A DNA stretch of 64,000 nt, taken from the NCBI GenBank assembly GCA_022497155.1, contig MU385787.1, positions 62,001 through 126,000 of the forward strand. Reading direction: 5' to 3'. The notes beneath the pieces were generated by a model. That model was given only the letters and a program-made list of their open reading frames with translations. It was not told where the DNA came from and did no database searches. The stretch comes from Whalleya microplaca. Its lineage: Eukaryota > Ascomycota > Sordariomycetes > Xylariales > Xylariaceae. Below, one piece after another: positions 38,630 to 49,691 of the stretch (position 1 is the first letter of the stretch; the number at the start of each line of letters is the position of its first letter). Both the position numbers and the translations under genes were made by a program.

Positions 38630-41165
38630 TGCGTCGCCCAAAATGAAAGGATCAGAAATATTAACACGAGGAACCGATGTCATAACTGTACGCATTCGAT
38701 AACGAGAGTCGACTCGGGACTGGCACCGATGATACATGTATGCCCACGAACGAACCGACCACCCTCTGTATGCATAGCCACACGCATACACAGATACCGA
38801 CCTGCCCACTGGGTTACGAACGAGCTCGATCATGAACCACCGCTACTGAACACCTGACTCAACCTAGAAACCCGGCGTCCGGCTTTAATATACCACAACG
38901 CGCCCGACGCCCCGAAATACCCAGACCCGCTTCTACTTTCTGTTTGTCTCACCATATTCCAACAGGCCGTCGCCACTCACATATCCATCGCATAGAGGCA
39001 GCACATGACAGCGAGTATGACTAATCAGACATGCAACGTCCACACGAGACTACGAAACACGACAGACAGACGACTAACGAATCACGACTACCTTTTCTTT
39101 TATGTTTCTTCACGATATTGACGACAAGCACGAGATGCAAATTGCATGGTTTGATACCCGAGGCAGCATTAGCGAAATCTTTACGTTTTTCTCTTTTCAA
39201 CTCCGCAGCTTTTTACGTTCACGCATGATGACGAGGAGTGCTGGAGGAGAGTGGTCATTATGAGTATCCATGTAGGCGCTAATAGTTGTACGCATGGCGA
39301 CGGATTCACAAGCCTGTAACTATGTGTACTCGCTTGTTTGTCTGTCGATAATTGAGATGGAGATGAGGGGGATATCCCATTGTTGATAATACTATTGGAT
39401 GTTATGGGAAGACTGTTATCTAAGTAGCAGCCGGCGACTATGCCATTTGCTTCGAGATACGATGAGATATTTGTTGATAGTTACTAGTGGATTATGATGT
39501 TACTATTCAAATCAGTCATCATGATCAATTTCTAGGAATTGCCTTATATTCGTATGTTTCTTCCCTAGGAGAGCCGCCTAACCTACTTGAACTATATCAT
39601 ACCCTGATAATTGCACGCTGTCATATTACAGGCCCATTGGAATGTAATGGAACTTACCATCTGATAGCTTGGGTTGCACCAATTTGACGCCCAATGTTAT
39701 CCTGGTCTACCGAGCCGCGAGTTATGCCGTCTTGTATTATAAGTAACCTAGACGCTTTGAAGTTTATCTTACCTTGAAGTTAGTTTTGGGAACCCTTGAC
39801 AAATTGTGTACACTTTTTCGGGACACTCCATATGTCGCTTGTCAAGCTGCTCAAGCGCCCGTGTAAGCGCCCGTGAGGCCCCCTTACGCATTGTCCCGAG
39901 AACCAGGAGGTTGCAAACGCCATATTACGTAGCGCTTCTACGTGTGTATGAGTAAAACATCAAGTCCAAGTAGGGTTGCAAAGGTGCAGCACTTTTCGGA
40001 AAGGTGCCGTTTTATACACATACCCCTGTAAAGTGCGTATAAAACGTAATGTTTAAAACACTAAGCTTGGACCATATAGCCACCTATATATTATCGACAA
40101 CTTATTTTAAATATGATATATAGCGTATATAATGAAATTTATTTTCTAATATAAAAAATTTATTTTTTTATTTTTTATAAAAAATATATATATACCTTTG
40201 CGACCGGAAGATCTCGCAAAATACAGCTAAAATTAGGTACACTAAGCGAGAAAGCTTAGGCCATAACAGGTCCGTGCGAGTGTATAAAACGCAGCCGATT
40301 TAAAAGGTGCTGTATTATACATGTATAAAACAGCACGTATTTTATTGAATAATACAATTTGCAACCCTAAGTCCAAGTTCCACTGACTTCTACGCATGGA
40401 TTATCCTAATCCACCCTTCTACCCGTTGGGCACGTATCTCCTCACTTCCTGCAAATCAGCCCCTCTATCTACGTCAGAGGGGTTTAGCTGATCAACAGTC
40501 GCAACTAAGTCTATCCGTTATCGTCTGAGTACCAAAGGACCAACGTCTGCTGCACCGTTACGTAGAACTACACTGTGGATTCAGATAATAAATATTCGCG
40601 CTGTTAGATCAGGAGCGTGCCGAGGGTGTGGGTAGGGACATGGTTTACGGCACATATTAAGGAGATAGCCGCCGGACGTCACGCTTGCTAACTCCGTGAT
40701 GTTCGGAGACATTTCTTCGATCCCATCGGAGCTACCAGGTAGTAGTTGTTCCGATAACACACTAAAGACGGTGGGGTGGCCCGGTCCAGCAAGCCCGTAG
40801 TTATTTATAGGGTGATATCTGGATCGCATCGGATTTCCAAGATCTCCGACAGGGAGGGAAATTCCGTGTAGTTACATATAGGTACAGCTTGATGGGCCAA
40901 CATTGCAAGAGAACACACTGAAGAGACATCATAACTCAATTAAATTGCGATAGACGTCGTGAAATTCATATTACAACTAACGTGGGTTAAATAGTACAGT
41001 GTGCTCTTCGTTTCCTACCTTAAAGATTTCTTATTTCACTTAGCTGCCAAGTATTACGCTACTAGATCTATACGCTACATCTCTGAGAGTTAAGATATTT
41101 CGCCGTACTAGTTATCTAGGACTATAGGAGCGCACCCAGGGAAGAAAGAAAGGCAACGCGTAAAG
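38630..41165. other. Intergenic region containing a hAT-type element
   Basis: No protein gene was supported. The mobile element at 39971-40369 is listed separately. Its core around 40095-40195 is almost pure A/T, and the flanks are of ordinary composition. Confidence 0.45.
39963..40377. mobile_element. Non-autonomous hAT-type MITE with target-site duplication
   Basis: A 399-bp element (39971-40369) is bounded by perfect 12-bp terminal inverted repeats: TAGGGTTGCAAA at 39971-39982 and its reverse complement TTTGCAACCCTA at 40358-40369. Both ends are flanked by an identical 8-bp direct repeat AGTCCAAG (39963-39970 and 40370-40377). An 8-bp duplication and TAGGG-type ends are hallmarks of hAT transposons. 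Subterminal copies of a GTGC(C/T)GT(T/A)TTATAC-like motif occur inside both ends, in opposite orientation on the right. No transposase frame fits inside, so it must have been moved in trans. Perfect ends and duplication suggest a recent insertion. Confidence 0.9.
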
Positions 41166-42527
41166 ATGGCTCCTCAACTCGTCTTTGGAACCGCCTCGTT
41201 CGGTAGTGAGTGGTATCTAAAACTGTTTATTGCTTCGCCTGTCTTGGTTCGCGAATCACATCCCTGGATGGGATATAAATTAGTCAAAGGCCTACAAACC
41301 ATACCTTGGGGCTTGCAATTATTCTCCAAATTGCCCAAAGGCAGAATGCTGACTCGGATACTGTAGTGGACAAGACGGAGTTTCAGGATGCCGAATCAGT
41401 CAAAGTGCTGCTCAGAACGCTTCAGGAGCTCGATATCAACCGGTTGGATACGGGTGCACGATACCCGCCACTGAGCCCTGGACGATCAGAGCAACTGATA
41501 GGCGAAGCAAAGGAACTCAGTGGAAGCTTTGTCGTTGATACTAAAGTCTTTACCGACACAAGTAATGACGGCAGTGGAGATCTAAGTCGTGAAGCGATGC
41601 GAAAATCCGTCAGCGGTAGCTTGCAACGTCTGCAACGGCAAACTGGAGTGGGTGTCTACTTACTCATATTATACAATCCAGTCAGATCAAATATATTAAC
41701 CTTGGTACCAGGTGAACGTACTCTATGCCCATAGAGCAGATCCCTCGACGCCACTCGAAGAGCAGATTCAAGCCTTTAACGAACAAATCTCACAAGGTCA
41801 CTGTAAGGCGGTAAGTTATATATCCATTCCTCTTTAATCTATTATCTTAGCATGCATAATGCGGGTATGGAGCTTGGTAACCTGACTTCATTACTCAGTG
41901 GGGAGTATCAAACGTGCCAGTCAATGTTCTTGAAAAGATGCTGCAACTCTGTGAGGAGAATGGCTGGCAGAAACCTAGCTGTTATCAAGGCGACTACAAT
42001 CTAGTAACACGCGGGATGGAAACAAAACTCTTGCCGTTACTCCGAGCTCACAATATCTCGTTCACTTGCTTCAGGTATGTAGAATTCCAATTTACTAAGA
42101 TCTAAGCTACCCATAGCGAGTTTCATAGTATTAATATATGCACTGGGAACACAGGGCCCTGGCCTCAGGGTTCTTAACTGGCAATGCGATTAACAACCAG
42201 AGTTCGGGTACCCGATTTGCAAATGACAATCCGCTGGGTAAAGCCATGCTAAGAGTGTATGGGGACGAAGGCCTAAATAACGCAATGAGAAAGTTCGATA
42301 CTGCGGTCAAAGAAGAGGGGTTTATGCCTACCGAAGTAGCGATTCGCTGGGTATATCATCATTCGGCTCTGGATGACGGTGATAACATCCTGCTTGGAGC
42401 TAGCAAGAAGGCTCAGTTAACCGAGACGGTTGGTTTTATCCGAAAAGGACCATTGTCGGCTACTCTCCTAACGCTGGCGGATGAAATTTGGGATGCCGTT
42501 AAGGAAACACGAGGAGAGATTATCTAA
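41166..42527 (+). CDS. Aldo/keto reductase, AKR7 (aflatoxin-aldehyde reductase)-like
   Basis: Five exons (41166-41202, 41367-41647, 41712-41810, 41899-42074, 42155-42527) join in frame to 321 residues. Landmarks are LVFGTASFG, RLDTGARYPPLSPGRSEQLI with the catalytic-region Asp, VVDTKVFTD with the active-site Lys, VNVLYAHRADPSTPLEEQ with the catalytic His, WGVSNVPV, SCYQGDYNLVTRGMETKLLP, ALASGFLTG and LLGASKKAQLTETV, the NADPH-binding loop. The expected role is cytosolic NADPH-dependent reduction of aldehydes or dicarbonyls. The catalytic Tyr position would fall in the segment broken by the first intron, where the peptide reads FGVDKTEF and has no Tyr. The gene appears complete. Confidence 0.85.
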
Positions 42528-42732
42528 GGGTTGGGATATATGGGTGATTTGGGTTACTTAATCCAGGAATCCGTGAAGAGCAGGTATGATCTGTATATGC
42601 ATTAGCTATCGCAAGTCCATATGTAAGATGACTGGGAAAACCGTTTGTATTATATGGGAAGAGAAACTCAACAATGAAATGGCGTCTCTTCTGTGTAATG
42701 CCACGTCTAGTAGTGGGTGTGTCGAGTGTCAA
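42528..42732. other. 3' flank of the aldo/keto reductase
   Basis: No coding signal. This stretch passes directly into the repeat-rich block. Confidence 0.4.
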
Positions 42733-42797
42733 TGGAGTCCCGCCAGCCACCCGGAAGCACACGAAGTCTTCCGCTCCAATACTAATCCAGGGATTAG
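42733..42797. repeat. Structured repeat element, copy A
   Basis: The first of two related segments. It starts TGGAG, shares CCACCCGGAAGCACACGAAG with copy B, and reaches CTCCA (42774-42778), which pairs with the opening TGGAG. A second hairpin follows at 42782-42797, arms CTAATC and GATTAG around CAGG. Copy B keeps the pairing with different bases. Confidence 0.7.
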
Positions 42798-42996
42798 GAC
42801 ACAGAGGAATAACTATCTGAAAGCTAGTGATTAACCAATTTGCAAAGCTGGACAGGAGGATAGAAGCAAGGGGAGCAAGGGGATGAAGAGGTATTAGGAT
42901 ACTCAGCTGGAGAATTGATTGGCCGTCTCGCCTGATGCGGGAGCAACAATTCGCCCAAATTGTCGTTCAACCAGCATCAGGACCGAGACGGAAGAC

Positions 42997-43060
42997 TGGA
43001 GACCCGCCACCACCCGGAAGCACACGAAGTCAACCGCTCCAGTACCGATCCGAAGATCGG
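42997..43060. repeat. Structured repeat element, copy B
   Basis: The second copy, about 260 bp after copy A. TGGAG (42997-43001) can pair with CTCCA (43037-43041). The following hairpin at 43045-43060 has arms CCGATC and GATCGG around CGAA. Relative to copy A, two base pairs of the stem differ on both sides, so pairing is preserved. The intervening 40 nt are almost identical between copies. Confidence 0.7.
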
Positions 43061-43189
43061 GAAAGTTTGTTCTGTTGTTCTGCCGCGGTCTCCCAATATG
43101 GGGACCATGCCAGGAGAGCAAAGCTCGATCAACTGGCGGTTCTTCTATGCGGTCGAGTCCAACGGGCCTCAAGACCGGGTCAAGTCCAC

Positions 43190-44610
43190 ACAACTCGACA
43201 CCAGAAGAACCAAAGTGGACATCCAAACAGGCCGTAGAGAGATGAAGTGTACTCTAGTGTGCATTCAATCACAATGAGTAGCCAGTATTCAAATCCCCGG
43301 GGACACTGCTGGGGCGTGGTCGCCAAAGCGAACCAAGTGGGTCATCCAAACAGCCTGTAAGAAGTTGAAATTTCCTCTAGTGTGAAGCCAATCACAATGA
43401 GGAGGCGGAATTCAACCCTCGGAGAACTGCTGGGCATATGGCCACCCGAAGTGATACCACGAAAAGGTGGACATCCAAACAGGCTGTAAAGAACTGAAAT
43501 TTCCTCTAGTATGCATTCAATCATAATGAGGAGGCAGCATTCAGCTCTCCGGAGACACTGCTGGGGTGTGGTCGCCGGAGCGATGCCACAGATAGGTGTG
43601 CAACCAACAGGCTGTAGGGAGATGAAATTTCCTCGAGTGTGACGCCAATCACAATGAGGAGGCGGAATTCAAATCCCCGGAGACACTGTGGCGGTGTGGT
43701 CGACAAGCATTGCCACACAAAAGTAGGTCATCCAAACAGCCTGCAAGAGATTGGAATTTACTCGAGTGTGACGCCAATCACAATGAGTAGACGGAATCCA
43801 AATCCCCCGGAGAACTGCTGGGTATGGGTCGACTTAAGCAATGCCACTTGAGTGGACATCCAGACAGGCTGTAGAGAGATGAAATTTCCTCTAGTGTGAG
43901 GCCAATCACAATGAGGAGGCGGAATTCAACTCCCCGGAGACACTGCTGGGTAAAGTGGCCGATGGGGACGATGCCACGTTGTTTTGTTTCATCTCGAGTA
44001 GGCTGCTTGACTGAGGTATACCCTAGTGTGCATTCAATCACAATGGGTAGAGTACAGTCGCTGCATTAACTGCGGTATATCCGAGTGTGCATTCCTGTCA
44101 CAATGGATAGAGTACAGCCGCCACTTCCACTGAGGTATACCCGAGTGTGCATTCAATCACAATGGGTAGAGTACAGTGTCGGTAGCTGCCTGCTGAGGAA
44201 TTGCAAGCGGGAGGAGAACCAAATGCACTTGGACGCATCTCGACCGCTGCAAAAGTGTGTGGGGTGGAGGTAGTGGGTCAACCAATAAGCCAGTATGCCG
44301 GTTGGGTTATACCTTAGAGTGTTCTCACGCACAATAGGCAGGGACCGCCGGTCACAGTGACTTACCAGGTGCATGCGTGGGAGTTTTGCTGCGGTGGGCA
44401 AGAATATCGACGACGCACGACTTCTTTTTTTGGTCATCCGACCCGCCGCGCCGGTTGGAATCGGTATACCCGAGTGTGGTCTCACGCACAATGGGTAGGG
44501 ACCGCCGACATGGAAGGCCAGGCATCCGCAACATCAGAGACTGGTTGAAGTTTACTCTAGTGTGGTCTCACGCACAATGAGCAGGGACCGCCAAAATCCG
44601 AGGAGCGGGG
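43190..44610. repeat. Tandem array of covarying hairpins, 12 copies
   Basis: A 31-nt hairpin motif (one copy 32 nt) occurs at 43250, 43373, 43502, 43630, 43759, 43887, 44019, 44078, 44138, 44310, 44467 and 44553. The layout is a 5-nt outer arm, TAG or GAG, TGTG, an 8-9-nt loop, CACA, AT, and the matching 5-nt arm. The outer pairs are TACTC/GAGTA, TCCTC/GAGGA, TACCC/GGGTA or TATCC/GGATA. Ten copies pair perfectly, and the copies at 44310 and 44553 have one mismatch. In the copy at 43502 the inner stem is TATG/CATA instead of TGTG/CACA. The first seven copies are spaced 122-132 bp and share further sequence (CATCCAAACAGGCTGTA, CCCCGGAGACACTGCTGGG) plus a second TGG...CCA hairpin. Later spacings are 59-172 bp. 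No protein frame runs through it. Confidence 0.85.
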
Positions 44611-44654
44611 GACACCGGGTGATCACATCAGTGCATTGATGGTTCACAGCCGAT

Positions 44655-45350
44655 GTAGCCTGTAGATGATCAGTATGGAAACTTATGGATGGAACTTATG
44701 GATGGGGGAGCGGGAAGGTGGATTAGATCAAGGTGGTAATTATGTATTTACCTCGTTGTAGTTGAGGGAGGCATGGTTGGAAGCTCCAGTCTGTAGCCGA
44801 TTAGTATGCTAAATTATAGATAATAGAGTAGTAGAATGGACGATGGCGTAGGATAGATGATGGAATAGGATAGGTGGACGGGTCAGATCAAGGTGAAGAC
44901 GATTATTTATTTACCTTGTGTTATTGTGGTTGCTGCTGTAGTCTTTAGATAGAGTAGGAGGTTCTGGTAGGAAGGTATATCCTGCAGCAGATTAGTGCGG
45001 ATGAAAAAAATAAACGAGAGAGAAAAGTCTACGCAGGAGAGTGCAAAAGGTGGATGATAATTGAACGAGGGCAGTTGGAAGCTAGCTCGGGTTGTTATAG
45101 TTGAAGGGTGCGCAGTTGGAAGCTGTAGTGGGGAGGTGTAGTCTGTAGTTGATGGGTATGGAAATTCATGGAGGAAGAAGTGGGAACAGTAGATGGGACT
45201 TGAGTGAGGAGAATCATTTATTACCTTGCGTTGCTACGTTGCTGAGTTGCTGCCTTGCCTAGTTGCTGCCTTGCCGAGTTGCTGTGGTTGTTGTGGTTGT
45301 TATGGGTCAGGGACGCGTGGTAGAAGGTTGAAGTTGGAAGCTGTAGCGTG
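44655..45350. repeat. Degenerate G-rich tandem repeat
   Basis: A motif related to CTGTAGNNGATNAGTATG recurs at about 44657, 44792, 44982 and 45142. Blocks like AGATCAAGGTG followed by TTATTTACCTTG and GTTGGAAGCT recur between copies. The copies are 135-190 bp apart and strongly diverged. At the right end (45225-45300) a GTTGCTGCCTTGC-like motif repeats. No gene is seen. Confidence 0.55.
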
Positions 45351-45454
45351 TGGCCTAAGGAAAACTGGTAAGCGAAAACACCAAGCTGAATATTGATGAA
45401 TATGACAAGAATAAATGCCTCTGAATACCTAGACGAAGAATTAATGTTGATGAA

Positions 45455-45506
45455 GGAGGATGGTTGAGGATGGTTGAGGATGGTTGAAGTTGGTTGAAGT
45501 TGGTTG
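45455..45506. repeat. Short tandem repeat GGATGGTTGA/AGTTGGTTGA
   Basis: About five consecutive 10-bp units: two of the form GGATGGTTGA, then AGTTGGTTGA-type units. Confidence 0.7.
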
Positions 45507-45578
45507 GTGTGGACTGAGGTAAGAAAGGAATTGGAGTGTGAAGGTGGAAGAATTTTTTTTAAAAGTTGGGAGGGAAGG

Positions 45579-45850
45579 TCTGAGGTATTTATGTACTAAC
45601 AATCAATTGTAGTGGAAGGTGATTGTAGGAAGGTGATTGTAAATTGGAAGGGAAAATCTGAAGTACCTATGTATTTATAATTGCAGTAGAAATGGAAGTG
45701 ATTGAGTACAGGTATTGGATGGGAATTTCTCAAGTACCTATGTACTAACAATGGCAGTGGAAAGTGATTGTAAATCAGAACAAAATATCTGAAGTACCTA
45801 AGTACTACCCAGAATGGCAGTGGGAAGTGATTGCAAATCAGAATCGAGTG
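45579..45850. repeat. Tandem repeat, four diverged units of 60-78 bp
   Basis: Units start at 45579, 45657, 45728 and 45788 with TCTGAAGTACCTATGTACTA-like heads and GCAGTGGAAAGTGATTGTAA-like tails. The period shrinks from 78 to 71 to 60 bp. This suggests expansion with internal deletion. Confidence 0.75.
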
Positions 45851-46305
45851 AGGTTGTGAAGTAATTGTGAGTGATAGGTGAAGTCAAGAAAATTGGTACA
45901 AGTTGGAAGGAACTGTGAGGTAGGTACTTCAATACCTGAGTCCTCGAACCCGGATCTATATTCTATTGGTCTAAGAACTGTTGGAATACAGGGTTGACGA
46001 GATTTGATTACCTTGAGGTTGGTTATCTGGAGGGGTGGATGGCCTGTATATACGCACATGTTCACGAGATGCCCTGTACTGTACCAGTCCTTGGCCCCTC
46101 AAATCAACAAAAGCTATACAGAAGGTTCGTACAACCTATCTACTATCAGTTACACTATCTAACCTTTTGCACCCTATCAATCCACATCAAGAACTCGAGA
46201 TTAGGGTCCAGGTGTAGTCCCGTCTTGATGGTCTACAAGACTACTCCGTCAGTCATCCAAGAATCAAATCGATCCACACTCGGTCCTGCGATTCCCATGC
46301 GTTCT

Positions 46306-48230
46306 TCATGCGTCCTTCATGCGTCCCAAGGCCTTCCGGTACGCGGTGTCTGCCTTCCACTCGATCCACAACACGAAGTAATACTCATAAAGCGGCTGTC
46401 TCTGTGGCCTCCGCTCGTGATACCACTCGTCCAACACTTGGCCCAGATGGTTCTCGTACTCGTGGGCATTACACTTCACGTAGCCTTCAGCTATCTCCAC
46501 CAGTTCCATTACCTGGCCAGGTACTGGCTGTATGATCTTAGCGTTTCCATCATGCTGGCAAAAGCCTTCCTGCAACCGCACCCATCTTCGACCGTCATTG
46601 CCGATACACGAGTCCACATCTTAGGGGTAAATATCTCGCCAGCTCGTAAGAAAGTTCTCCTCGTCCGACAAGAGATGAACAAAGCAGGAGTCTGGAGTGG
46701 TGAACGGAACGGCAGTAGGTAGAGGAATAGGATACCAAAAGAATAGGATACTAAAACTCGGACTCTGGCTCCGAATCGTGCTTGTAGAAGTAGCGTGGTG
46801 GAGATGCTGGCTCTGGTAGCCTCATGACACTCCAGTCATCTACATGGGGACGCCTTGGCAGTACATGACGAGTCCATCCGCTTGGGCATGGGGCGTTGCT
46901 ACTCGCGTTGTGATATCTATCCTGAAACTCAACCCAGCTATTGTGTATAAGCGTTTTTTGGCCCATTCCTATTCTTGTGCTAGCTCTAGGTCACCAATGG
47001 TTTGACCCTGTCAAGTTGCCTCGATGGTTCCCTGTGAGGGGATTGCTCCATGAACCCTATGGTCCAAAGCCGAAGGTCTAGGGATCCTTCCCAACCTGCC
47101 CAACTCCAGCTGGGAAGACAACCGTCATTTACAGTGCTCTTTCGGACTCGACGAGTGACCATAGTGTACGGATTCCATAATAATGCAGCATAGAAGAAGG
47201 CTTCCGGAAGCCCAGGGATGAAACCTTCCACGAATGACCTAGACATAGCGAAAAAGCAACCTCCGATCGCATGTAGTGCATCTTCGGGATATGTCAGATC
47301 CCTTCGATTGTATGACGATATCATAAGTTGAAGTAGCCCCAAATTGGGAATAATTCGAGAGAACGCCGTCCGTGAATCATCTGGACGCAAATGTCCCTGG
47401 CTGCGAATACTACCTACCTCGCACCAAACCGCATCATCACACTCCCATCGCATCCATCCATTTTCGAAGTAAAGTTTACGGCGCGAAAAGATATCTTCTT
47501 GAAAGGTCCAACCTCTTGTGTGCCAGACTGTCCGTTGTGATTCCATCTCTCGACCGTTTCCTTTACTCTCGATTATGCGAACATTTCTCGAGAATGTGTG
47601 GACCGTTTGCCTTGCCGATCGAGGTTTTGAAATTCCTGGTAAGCCATATTAGAAATATCGGTATGTTTGTTGGCGTCGTCCTGGACAATGCATAGACTGT
47701 CAACCCAGAGGTATCATACCTAATCTCTCAGCTAACCCCATAGTTTTGCGAATTGTCCTCGGGATGTTGACATCTTCCTGGGCTACCGACAAGGAGAAGG
47801 GTTCTTGGAGATGATTTATATTACTTTTCAATGCCACGGAAACTGGTGTACCGCCCCATACGTAGCCCAAAGCCACATATTCATCGTTTGGAGAGGACCG
47901 CTTCAGGCATTGACACCATATATCAATAGCCACGACGGCCTAATGTCTTAGAGATGTGCCATTGCAAGCCGATGCTCAGGGAAACACTTTTCTTTCCAGC
48001 GCCGGGGGAGACTATAATCTACCCAACGAACATTCACAGGTGTCCCATAGTTCGCTCGTGACCCATGGAGGCGTGACCAGAGCTGCAATTCCCCGAGAAT
48101 TCGCCTCGAACTTCCCAGATGTAGTATCATATGCCATGATTTGAAGGTGGTCATGGTCTTTAAAACTCATCAACGTGATTTTATCCAATTGCGTAGAGTC
48201 GAAGTTTACGTTGAGCACATCAGCAACCAA
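46306..48230 (-). pseudogene. Decayed heterokaryon-incompatibility (HET) domain gene
   Basis: Minus-strand remains of a HET-family protein in the expected order: YVALGYVWGG (HET motif 1), LAERLGM, then in another frame YLWVDSLCIVQDDA (motif 2), WHTRGWTFQEDIFSRRKLYF (motif 3), LPSWSWAGWEG, PSGWTRHVLP and the C-terminal VLWIEWKADTAYRKALGR. Breaks seen: a frame change near 47710-47718 between LAERLGM and YLWVDS; the stretch between motifs 2 and 3 is far shorter than in the family and out of frame; a stop after KPLVT; TAG at 46751-46753, where relatives have Trp before YPI; and a stop (TAA) at 46621-46623. HET proteins trigger cell death on fusion with incompatible strains. This copy cannot make a full product. 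The first part (48012-48230) is weakly assigned. Confidence 0.75.
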
Positions 48231-49691
48231 ATTTATGATGATTCTTGCATTGCGATTGTTCGAGTGTTTCTGAAGTACCTAACTCTAACTGGAACTCGGG
48301 GGTACCTCTTACATTAAGAGGAGCTTAAAGAAGATGTATGATACGCTCACAAATTTCGCACTGGGGATAGATCAGCTAACATAGCTTCCGCGCGTACTCT
48401 GAAGCTACGAGGGGGCTAAGAACCACCTTCATCTTCCTGTCCCGAGCAGCTTGCTTCCGTTCGCTACCGTAAATGTATTTTCTTGATCGTATGGCTCAGT
48501 GCAGAGGCCCATGTTGAGCCATCTTCACTCAGGCGCTAGATGGAGTAAAAAGGAGCCTGAGTTGAGCTCATGAAAGACTTGACAAGCGGACTCGACGATA
48601 TTGCTAGGCAGTCAGCCCTTTCTCAGTAGCTGTACAGGTTTCTTTAGAAAAGTCGTTTTCGTTAGTCTCTCGAGCTGTGTTCTAACTATAAACATAGAAT
48701 TATCTCTTTTTGATGATGATTAGTCTCGAAGCCATTTGTTACGAGGCAGGAAAAGGGACATAAGGCTAGCTGGACATGATCTGACATATTCAGGCACAAG
48801 CTATTGGACGTCTTCAAAGTCTTTACTAAGCATGTCCTAAAACAGTCTGAATCAAAGTATTACATAACCATTCCAGGCCTGGGACATTTACAGCAGACTC
48901 ACGGCCATTGGACTTCTCCGAGACATCTCGCCTCCCTCTTGGGATATAAATCAAGAGCAATATAGATTATGACAGTGTAGTGTTGATGTCCTATTAGTGC
49001 ACATGTTGATAAGTTTCGACAACCATAGACGCTATTGCGTCATCTCCACTCAGGGAGCTAGAATACTTAGATAAGTCTATCGGCTGTCTACTTAGTCCTG
49101 TACGAAAGAATATCCCGCTCTAACTTCTGTGGAGCTAGTGGAACTCCGGACCTTTGACTTATAACTAATAGTGGGGTAACTACATGAATTGGTAGAGAGA
49201 TAGGTGACCTCCGGCTGTAATGTCGTCGGTCAGTTAACATCACCCTGCGGATCGACCCGGTCTCGGACAAAAGCACCAATGGACCGTCAAATATGGTGTG
49301 TTAAATTCCCAAAGCCGATAAACGTTACTCCCAGATAGGCATGTCCAATTAAGACTTACAGAGTGATTTTGCTATCCCTACCTTTACTCATTATATCTTC
49401 GAGACTTCCCAACATCCCCGACTTATGATATAATTCTATGACTATAGACCTAACTATGCGTTGTTGACTTCTTCGAAGTTTATCGCAAGTACTTACTCCA
49501 CTGTAGCAAAGTGGCCTCATCAACTGAATAGCCACTACAACATTCAACTAGGCATTTATGCCCAAGGACAACAAACTTATATCCACTGAGATTTAACAGA
49601 AACCTTCACGATCAAGATATAAATACATGTTAAGGAGTAGGATAATTGCCTTAGGTATCGGCCTAGCATTCCAGGATAGACCATCGTTGCC
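48231..49691. other. AT-rich intergenic region
   Basis: About 1.4 kb without coding signal in any frame. It precedes the hydantoinase-fusion gene and probably holds its promoter. Confidence 0.4.

Noticed and set aside
42919..43277. Several overlapping open frames of about 100 codons at the start of the repeat block
   Set aside because: They lie in the structured repeats on both strands at once, lack any domain and do not continue into other units.
43190..44610. CRISPR-like array
   Set aside because: The host is a fungus, the repeats are not identical, and the sequences between them are themselves repeated instead of unique.
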